Assembly (NCBI RefSeq): GCF_000090795.2
Contig: NW_003547014.1
Location: 10,735-31,069 of the forward strand
Source of the DNA: Amphimedon queenslandica
Taxonomy: Eukaryota; Porifera; Demospongiae; Haplosclerida; Niphatidae
Direction: 5' to 3'
DNA: 20,335 nucleotides
The position numbers and the translations under genes were made by a program. Below, piece by piece: positions 1 through 13,100 of the stretch. Position 1 is the first letter of the stretch; every line of letters begins with the position of its first letter. Under the pieces are notes generated by a model. The model was not told where the DNA came from, ran no database searches, and saw only the letters and a list, made by a program, of their open reading frames with translations.

Positions 1-1185
1 ATCATTCTTCATTGTCATAGCTGTAGATGTACGAAGCAAGTCCTTAGCCAATATTTTAAGATCCTCAGTTGATGTTTCAGGGCGATAGAGACTGATCGCA
101 CGATTGGTTTTAGCAGCATCTAGAGCATGATTAGTAATAGCTACAAAAGATACTTCTCTTTTGTCTAAATGATAATGTAAAACTTTAAGTGACTCATGAC
201 GTTCCTCAGGTAGACCTGCTTCATCCATAAAAACAACACAATAGGTGGGAACATTAGAACTGGCAAACACCCTTTGGCGCTGAATTGCCTGCTTAAAAAT
301 ATTTTCAACCTCAACTGAATTAGTGTGTTTCGAACATTGATAAAAAAATGGCTGTAAGGCATGGAAAGCATTTACATTCTTCAAGTCTTCATTCTTAGAG
401 GATTTTCCTTTGAAGGTGCTACTAACTAAATTAAATGATAGTGTTTTTGATGTTCCTGGCTCTCCAATGATAATAAGAGGAGTGTGTGTTTGACAGCAAG
501 CTATATTGGCAAATATGTTCTCCTTCAAAGCTCTAGTTTTGGCTATTCCAGGAGGTAGATTCATTCTATCTATGTACCATTCTAATTCATCATTGAAAGC
601 TATAGTAAAGTTACATTGAACTAGCAGGTCTCTACATTGAATGTCCAGAAATTCAGCATAACTTTCTCTGTCCAATTCTTGTAGCCTCAAATAGTATACT
701 AAGCCCAGTGATACTAGTAATGCTCGTACTTGTTGTTCTTCAGTAGTTGTATAGCGTTGGAAGGCTTTGTATGTACCAAATAACCACTTGTAGAAATCAA
801 ATACTCGTTGAATATCTCTTTGACTAACACAACTTCTAGAACACTTCTTGGCTTCCATTACATGAACTCCTTTATTTGTCAACATTCTATTAGCATATAA
901 CCTCATTCTAATTTGGCTTTCAACAATGAAATAAGTTAATTGACCAGAAGTAAAAGCTTCAGGTTGATCTTTAGTATAATCATTCATTTTAGCAGTGATG
1001 TATTCTGCTTCTTGAACATCATTTAATGCTCCATAGTCCCATTTTAGATAATCAATTGTAGGATGAAGCTCACGAACATAATAACTTGGCTTAATCCAAA
1101 CATTCTTTACATTTTGTAAATGAATTGTACTGTCTCCACGTAAAGGATTACAAGCAGCTATGATAAATACATTGTCTAATATTGC
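1..1185 (-). CDS. RNF213-like exon 36 (partial): AAA3 end and AAA4 ATPase core
   Basis: The exon is open for 395 codons and continues past the left edge. It starts AILDNVFIIAACNPLRG, the conserved AAA3 sensor stretch (human HIIAACNPYR). AAA4 follows: PLIIIGEPGTSKTLSF with Walker A at residues 2862-2869 (442-465), YQCSKHTNSVE, Walker B VVFMDEAGLPEE with Glu 2943 (220-222), and the sensor stretch VSFVAITNHALDAAKTNRA. All of these match the signature of RNF213 AAA4 (human GKPGSSKS, LDEVGLAED, ISNWALDPAKMNRG, from memory). Both catalytic residues are intact, so this is unlikely to be a dead copy in this region. The acceptor ATTAG at 1186 was preferred to a second ATTAG 10 nt on, which leads to a stop. 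Confidence 0.95.
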
Positions 1186-4100
1186 CTAATATAATGATAA
1201 TAATATTAGATTATAAATCTAGTAACAATATCAAACCTCTCCATCAATGGTCCTATCAATTATAATTTCTTTGAAAAGTCCCATACAAGAAGATGTATTG
1301 ATTTCATCAAGATAAGCCTGATAACAAAAATGAGTGCTAATTTTATGCTAATTTTAGAGCATAGTCATAGTATAACATTTTTTGTCATAATGTACATTCT
1401 ATTGCTATAAAAATTCAAAAAGAAAAGGCAAAAAGTGTAAAGCACAACCTTTTCAATTTTTTTTGAAATAGTGCTTTAAACTTTTATAGCATAAAAAGTT
1501 TTTGTTAATTTCTACCAATGTTAATTTTTGATTTTTTTTACAAATGCTCAAAAATTGAGCCAAAAACCATCATTGCTTTTATTGTAATAGTAATACAACT
1601 TATGTTGTGTAGAAAGTATGAACTGATTTGAATCAAAATTGGATTTATGAATTTTTAAAGTTGCTCAAAAATTGGACCTATATCCCTATGTACATGGTTT
1701 TAGGCCAACATTCACCAAAATTTAAAAAAAGAATTTTTAATCTTTTTTATACAAATGCATGTACATGTACATCTATTAATGTTGCGTAAAAAGTTTGAGA
1801 TAATTCTGATCAAAATTAGATTTTCTATAAATTTTTAAAGTTGCTCAAAAATCTGGTCAAAGTCCCTGTACATGAGACTTTACATGTCCCATGTACATGG
1901 TCTTGGGTCAAAATTTTGCCAAAATTTAAAAATATAGAATTTTACATTTTAATATTTTTTCTAATAAAGATACATGTACTTATGCTTATGTTGCATAGAA
2001 AGTTTTGAGCTGGCATGTACATCTACTCAAGTTGCATAAAAATTTTGAGTTGATTCCTTTAAGTTGCTCAAAATCACAAGGCATTAAACCAAAATTTTAT
2101 CAAAAATTGCTAGGAGAGAATTTTTGCTAGTCATATACATACAATTGTATATAAGTGAAACTAGTTTACGCATAAAATTTACTATTTGTTTGTGATAGAT
2201 AAAAAATGAAAATAATTAAATATGGTTCACAAAATATAGTAATTGAAAAATAATCTTACTGTAACTTGAGGGATTCGAGATTTATTTTCAAAGCAAATAC
2301 AGATTCGTTTTGCTTGTTCATTGACTCGTTTAAAGAAACTGGTGATGTCATGAGTTTTGAGTCCTTAAAAAATTGAATTTTGTTATATTTAATGTGCATA
2401 TAACCAAACCTGCATGAACATCTAACTTATGAAATGTTGATACTTCTGCTGTAGCAAATCCATTCAAGAGCTTCAATAAATCCTAAAAGTAATAAAATTT
2501 ATGATAAAACATGGTAAGGATACTTTGGTGTCAATATCATCATCTGAACTCTTGGCAATTCTCCAAAACTCCTCTTTTGTATCATATCTAGGTAAAAGAA
2601 CTGATATGGATGGGGTTTTTTTTAATTCTAATCCAATCTTCCTTAATTTTGAAACAATTCCTTTTAACTCAGCTGCTTCAGTACTCCCTCCAGCAGTTGA
2701 TATTTCTTCATTTTCAACAAAATCTTTAACTTGAGATAACTGCTGTTGTAGTGACATATTAAGCCTGCTTTGCCCTTTAGAGAAACAAAAGTGAATAAAT
2801 ATGTTTAATATAATGAACAATTTTTACTTTTATCATAAGTTAGTATTTTCTTAAGTCTTTGCTCAAAACCTTTAAGCTCAGTTTCATAACTATAATTCCA
2901 AAGTTTAGACAACATTCTTAACAGTGCAGTTTTTCCAACTCCAGTTTCTCCCTCAATAATAACTGGCATGCCACATTCTCTCCTTTCATGAATATTAATC
3001 ATTTTTAGTGCAAAATCCAGTGTTAAGACATAGTTGCTGTCATCAATCAGCTTCAGTGTTTTATATTGAGTTTTTTCATTTGGTGAACCTTTCTCATTAG
3101 GTATATAAATGACTTCTGTCACTTCAGAAAGGGGAAGAGTAAGAGCTCTAGCCAAATATTCATCTAATGTTTTTCTTTCATAAAATTCCCTAGTAAAAAT
3201 ATAAATCAAATTAAAATGAAATAAAGATAATATTTACCCTTGAGGTAGAATTTTTACTCCAATATTAGTAAATGATTCTCTTTCTTCGGAAGATATTTGA
3301 TCAGGATATAATGTAATTAACCCAATGCTGCCAACACCTTCATAAATTAACTACAAAATGCAATTCATCAGAATAGTGTTAAAATAATTATACATGTACT
3401 AACTTGTTGATGGGCTTGTAAAGACCAATCTTCTTTAGTAGATGGGTCACAAAATTGAGGAACTTCATTCAACATTGCATTCATCAAAGTAGAGCCAAGC
3501 TTTGTTGTATCACTTCCATCAAAACCTAATCCTGGATTGTAGTTATACCCAGGTAAATTATCAAGAAATTGGCACCGCCTTTTTATGTATCTATTAATGG
3601 TCATAACAATTTCAAAGCTGTTTATAGTTTACTTGATAAAGAGCTTTTGGCTTATTTTACGCTCTGCTATATAATCTGGCATATATTTATACAACAATGA
3701 CAAGCATTCCTTTGGATCATCAAAATCAGCCTCAGTACTGAACTTAACTGGAATTTGAATGAGATCTGGTAAAGTAAAATGTTATAGATAGTTATATAAC
3801 TAAATCTATTGCTCAAATTTTACCATTGAATAGTCTATTAATTCCTTCCCTCGTTCCTGGATTCTCTTGTTCATTTTTATATGCCTTTAAATATTTGCAA
3901 ACAAGCTGTACATCGTCATCAATTTCATAATGTGAGCTAGAATCAATATGATGTGGTGTACCAACAAAAGTAAAAGTTGGCAGGAGTTCTCTGAAAGTTT
4001 CTAAATTGCTTTCGGGATCATTATATATTGATGGCACCTAATATACATTACTTTTATTGTACATGATCAAGTTAATAGTAGCATACTTCTACAAAAATTT

Positions 4101-7100
4101 TCCAATTTTGTGTTAATGGGACCGAGAATGATGCTCCAGTGTGTGAATCTTGTACATAACCCAAAACAAGAAAATCAAACATAAACCATCCAATATTATT
4201 CATCAATGTTTCAAACTCCTTCCTCTCTTCCTCTGCTACGTTTTTCTAAAACAAAAGTGACATAATGTTAATACATACATATAATAACTTACTCCTGGAG
4301 GTAGGAGGGTAAAATTGAAAAAAATAGAACAATCCTTCTCATCATACAGCAGTTTTAATTTATCAATAACTTTTTCTACGGAAAACATCTCATTAACAGC
4401 AATGACAATATTATTAGCAGTAAGTTGACTCCTAATATAATGAGTTTTTCCATTTCCTATAGGAAAGTACTGTAAATGCTATACATTAGGTACTGTAAAC
4501 TGCCGTTATTAATTGATATTATGCTTCAAGTATTACCTTGCAAACCATAAACTAATTGTGCTTGGCTCTCAAAAGATATGGCAACCTTTTGGAGATTTTC
4601 TTCATTTTTTACAACACTGTTGATGTATGGAGCATTATGAAGAAGAGAAGCTGAAGTTTCTATGAAGTGCAGTGTTGATTGTGCATGTGTATCACATTTT
4701 AACATCTTATCATAAAACTCCATATAATACTGTATCAAAAACTAAAATTGATAATAAAAAAAAATATAAATTAGTAAGTCATACCTCCTGTAACTTTGAA
4801 TTGAGTTGATCAACTTGAAGAAAGTAATAATGTTGAGGAAAAAATTCAATTCTCTGAAAAAATAGTTGAATATCACTTAACGTTGTTCCAGAGTGACATC
4901 TCAATAACTCATAACATTTAGGAAAACGACCATTAATGGAATAAAGGCATCTAATGAGATGATTTGCAGTAAACTTTTGACACTGGTGGAGAACAGCAAA
5001 GCTGTGAAAGTCCCTCCTAATAGGTTTAGACTCAAAAACTACAGATTGAAATACTTTATCAAGATATATGCCAACAACTTCTGTTGGTGACATAGGAGCA
5101 CTGATAAATTCAATAGCAGCTTCCTGTAATATAAATAGTAAACATTATTAGTATTAATACAGTGCTTACAAAATGCTTCATATAGCCTGACTGTGATTCA
5201 GACATGAGAAACCGAAGTTGCTTAAAAATTTTGGTAGCAATATCAAGTTTGCTTTGCTCTTTGGATGATTTTAAAAGCTTATATAATTCAATGATCCCAT
5301 GATTGGATAAAAATGACAACCACTTATACTGAACTCGATTTGCAGCAGCAAAATCAGACATTTCCTTTGCTTTTTGTTCAGTTTTTATCACCTAAAACAA
5401 ATAAGTACAAAAAAATTATATTAGATATTAGCAGCAAATATACCTCAAGTTCCACATGCTCCAGTGACACAGAGCATTCCAAATAATGGCAATATTTTTC
5501 ATGGTAATCCAAATGACCCATTTCATGTAGAGACTCTAATGCCTTTTGTAACCTGGCTACCAGCTATAAATATTCAAAAGTTATAATTATAAACTATAAA
5601 TATAATGTTTAGATTCACCTCGTTCAATCTTATAAAACTCGAAACATTAGCATTTCTATCATTTAGTTTTACAAAGCCAAGCCTGCGAATAAAATCTTGA
5701 ACTTCTGTATTATTCCAGGTGATAACATGTGCGGTTTGTTGATCAGATGATAAACTTGACATATCTGAGGATTCTTTGGCTTCAAGTCTAAATTGTAAAG
5801 CTATCTTGTCATCATGTGGATTTTCAACAAAGACTCTGATATGAAATTCCCCATTAGAAGTAATGCTTGTAAGTTCATCATTAGTATTTGTAACAGTATC
5901 ACCCTACATGTCAATCATACATGAAATATGCACAAAAGTTATATTTACAATCAAACTTACTTCAGCTTTAGAGAACCACATTCTTATTAAGTCAATGTTA
6001 CTATTGACAGTTTTCAATTGTGATAAACATTTATCATGATTTAATTTTGACACTTCATCGATGAGTTCTTGAAAACTAAGATCTGGTTTGTTTAGTGGAA
6101 CCAGAAGATAGTAGACAGCATAAAGTGGATTTAAAATTCCGGCATTATATTCATCATGCTGACGTGCTTGTGTTACTAGATCAAATAGTTCTAGGAAGCG
6201 ATCCTTTCCTTTTCCACGAAAGTTATTTTCAATCATAAAGTCTCTTAACTCTTTTGTTTGTGTAGAAAGTGGTCGAAAAAGTTTCAAAAAGGTAGTATTC
6301 TCATTTACAATACCAAGAAGCTGCTGTATTCTTTGAAAAATTTCACAGAGTGTGGAAATAGTCTCATGCTGCCAGGATTCTTTTGCCTGTACCATTTCCC
6401 TCAATTCTTTAAAATGATCGTCTCCCATGCACTTGTGTAATTCAAACTCAAGACAGAAGTCGTGCAATGCATCAATATGCTCAGCAATTTGATGAAGAAG
6501 AAAGACATTCTTAAAACTCTGTACTGTATCACAAGAAGAATTGTTTTGGAAATCTTTGCAATTAGTTATGACATTTATTTCTATGGTTATGTCCATTCCT
6601 TTACCAAAACAATCAGCAATACTGGCAATTTCAGAATATACTGCAGCACCAGTCAAAATATTAAAGAATTTCTGTTTTACTGATTCTAAAATTACTGCAA
6701 ATTTTTGTATTGAAACTTCTAAATGCTCTAAACTTTCCACATCATCCAATAATTCTCTTCTGACAAACAAGTGAAAAATTTGGCTTTCATTTAAATGAAA
6801 ATGTTCAAGAAAATGCAGGAAAGGTTCAATAGGTTCCAAAAAAGCCTCTAGCTTTTTGCATAAATCAACTATTTCCTTTAACTTTAGCGACTCTTTCACA
6901 AAAAGGTAAACTATATGTTCTTTTTGAGGTGGTAACCTTTGCACAGGAACACCGTGAGGCCTTTCATGAGGAAAATAAAAGGACTTGCTGATAGCTAAAC
7001 TTAAATCCCCAGGTATCACCACTTTATAGGCATCTAAAATTTCATGTAAGCTTACCCTATAAAAATACAAATTTGTATTCAATAGATCGTATTTTGACTT

Positions 7101-10100
7101 AATACCAGACTTACCAATTTTTTCGTGGATGTATTTTAACTAATGACTGAGATATTTTTTCATGACAGCTAATAAATTCTTGCTTGGCTCTTTCCAATGT
7201 TTTTATATCAACAACTTCATTTTTAAATCCAAAATTGTGAGCAATTCTTCTGTCATTAGCATTTTTTTGTACTAATTTAAGAATGTCATCAAAAGTAATA
7301 TTTTTATCACTGACGTGTAATCTCCAAACATTTAAACGTTTTTTAAGCTCTTCAATTAAGCTGAGGTAGGCTTCAATGTCAGGATTGGATCTTTTTGCCT
7401 CAAGCACTGAATGCAAGCTTTGATATATTTCATAAAACTCATTCAGGATACTGGAATCATCAAATGAATGAGATTTCATTTTGCTACTTAGGCCACCAAT
7501 AATTTGCCAATAAAATCTTGAAGGGTAATTCATTACATCTGAATCATGTTTCATACACTCTACCACTTTTTTTGTAGAGCATTTTAGCATTAAAAGCCAT
7601 TGGCTATCAATCTTTTCAAATGGCAAGTGATATAGAGTTAGTTCCTATTGATACATAATTTTACTTACTATATCAAATTCTGCCTACCTCAGCAACAATA
7701 TCCAAAGCAATTCTGTTAAACTTGTTCACTGATTTAAGTGCTATCTAAACATAATGATTTAATTTATATATACTTGGACATAAATAACTTACTACAATTT
7801 TGTCAAATGTATTTTGTCTAGAAAAGTTAATACTTTTTCTATTTTGTGAAACATAATTTTTTAAAAAATTTGTAAAAATTTGGACTCTTTTAACGTCATC
7901 ATCAGAGTTCCCTCTAAGAAGATGTTTTACATCCAACTGAATAAGTTCAACAACATAATCTTCAGCTTTTCCTTTTTTTGAAAATGACTTTGCAATTGGT
8001 ATCAGCAAAAAATCAATCAAAAAACAATGAGCAAATGCACCTCGAAAGCTGCACAAAGAAATATTTCTAAATCAAAATAGTTTATTTATTTTACCATTCA
8101 GAAAAATGAGATAGAGTTTTATCATGGGAGAGCACAGAGTTACTTTCTAAACGCTTCGTGTAAGTTTTAAAAAAACTATTTACACTCTACAGATTGATTA
8201 CAATAAAGATACAGAGTTATATAATTATACCACTACCTCAAAAGACCACAGGTTTCCACTGCAAGTTTTTGAAAGAGCTGTAAAATATGATAATGACATA
8301 ACAGCAAAGCAGCTTTTTCCTTTGTTTTGTACCTATATGTTAGTACTAAAATGCAAATAAGACTATTTCCATATACCTCTGACAAAAACAAAGCCCATAA
8401 TGAAAAGCAGGATTTAAAAATATGCTCGTAACTAACAATTTCCTTCACAATTGGTAATGAATTCTTTTCATCTTTAATGTTCCAAAAATTGAAAAGAAAT
8501 TTTATCCATTCCTTTACTTCTTCTTCATATACCAAATTTGATGGTGCAAATACACTATGAAAAGATTCTACAAAATCATTCAGGTAGGAGAACCCCTATT
8601 GAAAGTATAATAGATACAAGTACTAAATTTTAAACTTACCTCTTGTACTATATGAAAATCAGATTTCTTTTTTCCAACAGATGAATCTTTATAGTTACCA
8701 GATGATTTTCTAAAACGTTGTGTATGAATTGATAAGGGTAAGTGGCATAAAATTTTAACAAAATCTTCAGGTTCTTTTATCCAATTTTTCATGTGTATGA
8801 CAAAAATTCTAACACAGAAGACTAATTAAATAATGCTTTAAATCATTTTGTTACCTTAATTCACGAAATAAAATTAACATGTTGCTTTCACAAAGCATAT
8901 GTTCCAGACCTCCCGAGCCAATGAAAGTGTCTTCATTAGGTAAATTAAACATTACTTTTTTAGCATTGAAAGACTCTGTCAATGTTGCGATTACTTTTTG
9001 TGTGAGACTACCTACACATGCCTGCATAAAGTAATACAGTCAGTTAATTTAATAGTAATATCCTCAAATGCTATTAAAGTACCCCTGTAAATTTTCTGAT
9101 AATAATTAATTTTTTAATTAATGCTACCAATTTTACCAAAATAGATTATGAATTTTCACAAAACCAATTCTATTAGCCATTTGCCAGAATTTATTTAAAC
9201 TTTTATGTGTATTACTCAGTGGTGCACACCCATAAATTTGCCATACCAGCTATGGTATAGACCAGTTGGCGCTAAGAATATATACTCATAGAATTTTAAG
9301 TATATTCATTGCGATGCCATAAATAAAGTAAATTTTTCCTATTGCCATTTTGATCATAGTTTACTAAGAGTAGAATGGGAGAAAGCAATATCTTTGCTTC
9401 TATAGGTCCTAGTGGCACTTATTAAAGTTCATGAGCCCACTACAGACACTTGATGATGGTCAGTAAGCAGTAGCAAGATTGCTATAACAAATAAATACAG
9501 CAGTTTTTGGAGAATAAGCTCATTTCACGATTGCTCCATAAACAACCATTGAAACTAGGACTCCAAAATAATGGCAGAAAAATTTTACTTTAATTACAGT
9601 ATCACGATGAATATACTTAAAATTCTACAAATATGCTTAGTGCCAACTGGTCTATTGTGCAGTTGCTTGATGGCTACATTTAGAACCCTCATTAGTGGCT
9701 AATATAAAAGGGAATTCACTGAGGGGCGTATCCAAGGGGGGGAGGGCTGAGGGGACTTGAGCACCCCCCTCATGGCTGGGCTCAGAAAAAATTACTGAAG
9801 TCCTGGACTCTTGCATCACTATCAAGCCTCTTAACAAAGTTATCTAGCCACCTGATCATAATTTCAGCAGCTCCCAGTGCTTTAAAGAGTAATCAGAAGT
9901 ACCAGTATACTTGAAATTATCTTGACCCCACCCATAATTTACAAAAATGAAGAAAAATGCCATTTTACTGCCTTAAATGGGGTGTGGCCAAAATTGCAGT
10001 ATGCTTCATGCATCCTCGGCACCCCCCCTTTCTAAATTTTTAGATATGCCCCTGGAAATATGCATAGGTTTAGTTTAAATATCACACAGGCAGAAATATT

Positions 10101-13100
10101 TGTAGAGAACTAAGTTTATGAGTTTACAAATACATTTAAAATTCAATTGACAAATAATGGAATTTATGCATGATCCGAGCTCTTGCACAGATGTAATCAA
10201 TGGGGGGGGGGGTGCAGCTAAATTTGCTAGCATGTTGGGTTGCAAGAATACACATGGTGGAATGGAGAGAATAGAAAAAGTCTCAATAAATCTGCAGTTA
10301 AAATTCCTGACTAAAGAAAGGTAGGAATAAAGGTATTGAGTGAACCTGTTATTTCTTAGATAAAAAATGCCAGTTAATTTCCATACCACAATATGTTGTG
10401 TGTACATCTTGCCATTATGTACTCTTGTTGCCACCCAACACATTTCATTTACTCTAATATTTATGCCCAACATAACGGCAAATTTAGCCACACCCCTCCC
10501 TTGTTAATTACATATGTGCAAGAGCTCTTATTAACTGTCAAACTGCAAAAACATCATGTAGAGTAAGTCGGGCTATTCCGTTCCTCTGTATAAAGGAATG
10601 AGAAATTTGTGTGCAGCATGGTGTCAAGGGTCAGAGTAGTCCTACTTTTTCTATCATAGCTTTCTAACTGTAGCAGATACAGAACTGAGAGCAAAACAGA
10701 TCGATTCTTTTTTACAGTACCAAACAACAGCTTGATTTTAATGATGAATAAATAAAATAGGCTTAGTAGAACACAATGATGGTTAACTTAAAATGAGTGA
10801 ATAAAAGCAAGAAGAAATGAATTATTACTTTGTGAATATCTAATTAGATCATAGTGCTGTAATGGATCACCATGGGATAACAATAACTAATGTGCTAGAC
10901 ATATCTCATAGAGGCAGACTTCCTCAGCAGGTGTTAACATCTGAAGAGACTAACGAATCACTGACCAATGAGAGAAGGGGAGCTGAGTGCTGAGTATGGG
11001 ATGTATGATGGATATATATATGTGTGATTGTTGTGGTTGTGTTGTGGTTTGTTTTTGAGTAAAATATCTTTTTAAAACTAAAGACCACTCAGCGTTATCT
11101 TCTGTCGGTGATCCTTGACAAGTGCAAAAACCGGTCAGAATAGCCCCAAGTTACACTATAATGATATTGCAAAAATCCTCTCTGCAAAATTTTTATGCTA
11201 GATTTATATGGTAGTACTAGTAGATTCTTTGATTTTTTTCTCTCTAATAACTGACAATAGATGTCCTTTTATGCCAAAATTATGTCATGTGACATGTCAC
11301 AATCAGTATACAGAAATTTACACAACATATATGGGCAGTATTTTGTGGCCCAAATACGGGTCATTATAAATAATTACTGTGAGCTAAAACAAAATTGGCT
11401 ACAGGAGATGGCTAGAGCTTGCTACCCTTCAATAGCCTAATCACACCAAGCAAAGCCTAGCTCAATCAACAGAATTGACCAGAGCAAATACGCTGTCATA
11501 AAGCAAAGCTTAAAGGTCATGAATTTTGCCTTTTGTCAGATAGACTACCCACACAATGGTGTATCAAGAAATTCATTGATGTGTTGGTATAGTACAGCCC
11601 ATTGCAGTTTTAAGCTACATTAGACAACTTACAGACACAATGTACTCTTTCCATATTGACAGAGCATCAACATGACAACTTGGTAAATGTGAACAATTTT
11701 TAAACATTAGAGCTGTATGAACTGAGAATAGATAACAAATTAACATTGTAATGTAGTGTAGCTGCTTACTCCACTTAATCATGAAAGTTAAGAGAGGACA
11801 AAATTGGCTGTCATCCTTAGCATTAAATGTTTTTTGCTTAAAATCACGTACAATTGAAATAATATTTGTGTGCAGTAAATGAAATGCACTACATGTGCGG
11901 TTGCTTGGATTTCCAAAAATTTCAATATCAAAGTCTCCTCTGAAACAAACTCAATATAAATTTTAAATGATTCGCAATACTTACCTTTGACAAAATTCAT
12001 TTACCACAGGGATAATTTCGTCTATATTCAAATGAAACAAATGCTGTTGAACATCTTTATAAAGTTCATCAATGGCCTTATCCTTATATCTGTGATGCAA
12101 AATATTTTATGATACAGAATGTGACAACATTCAATGGTTCTCTTAAAATTTGATTAATTTTTGTTATTATCAAAATTATTAATCCTAATGTGAATGCTGC
12201 ACGAGTCATTGTTTCAGGTTATTTTATTTAAAACTTTTAAAACATACCTCCTTTTAAGATCAGAGACCAGGACTATTAAAAAAAGAAATTCTTGGTTAAA
12301 AACCTCATGGATATTTTCCCTTAGTTCATGTACAGCACTTAAGATGTTCTCACTATTCTGAAATTAAAAAATCGATACATACGCACATCAATCAAAATAT
12401 ACTTTTGCAAACTCTTTATCAGCAAATTCACTTGTTAGCAACTTGAATAAAAATATATTGCTAGTAACAAACTCATCTTTTTCTTTTGCAAACAAGTGAC
12501 AACGTAAATGTTGTACAAGTTGATTTGGTTCTAAAATTAATCATTAAAATACAGCTGTAATTATGTTTGATATAAAATTAATATATAGTCACAAGTAAAA
12601 GGAAAAAGCATTTAAACACTTGCCATAATTTTGTCTCGGTTTGCCCTCCACTTCACTGTTGGTTAATGTAAATTCGCATCGACAGCCACTACCACTAGAT
12701 TCCTCAATAAGATGGATTGCCTCATCACCATGTACAGAAGAAATAATATAAACTGGAATATTAACAATTACATTATCAAGTTCAAGCTGAAGATCTAATG
12801 TAAAGTTATCAGCAGAATTGATCAAAAGAAGAGCCACTATATGCTCATTTGGCTCATATATTTCATCAATAAAGTATTTAAGACCTTCTTGCCCTTTCTT
12901 TCTCAAGTCATGACAACGGACATGATCATTAGAGTTATTTTCAATGGTGCATATTTCAAATGTACTACCAATTAATGACTTCAATCTTTTACGTGGATTA
13001 ACTTGAAAAGGTGCTTCAGCAATGTCAAAACGGTAGGTTTTTTTGTCAAAGTAAACAGTTAACCCTAAATAATCATACATAGTAATTATACTTAAAATTT

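Noticed and set aside
3591..3633. In-frame TAA at 3631-3629 suggesting the RNF213-like gene is a pseudogene
   Set aside because: A 42-nt intron with GTAAAC donor and TTAATAG acceptor removes it and keeps the frame (K-Y-I-K-R-R), in line with the other 41-60 nt introns.
6258..6774. Several 60-77 codon plus-strand ORFs
   Set aside because: They lie antisense to the well-supported exon 19 and have no recognisable features.
10075..10491. 138-codon minus-strand ORF
   Set aside because: It overlaps the arms of a TIR element, has no domain and no neighbouring splice support; best explained as chance within repeats.
11633..11780. GTAAGC near 11770 as the end of exon 10
   Set aside because: It would leave phase 1 against a phase-0 next exon, while reading on reaches a perfect GTAAGT at 11632 in phase 0.
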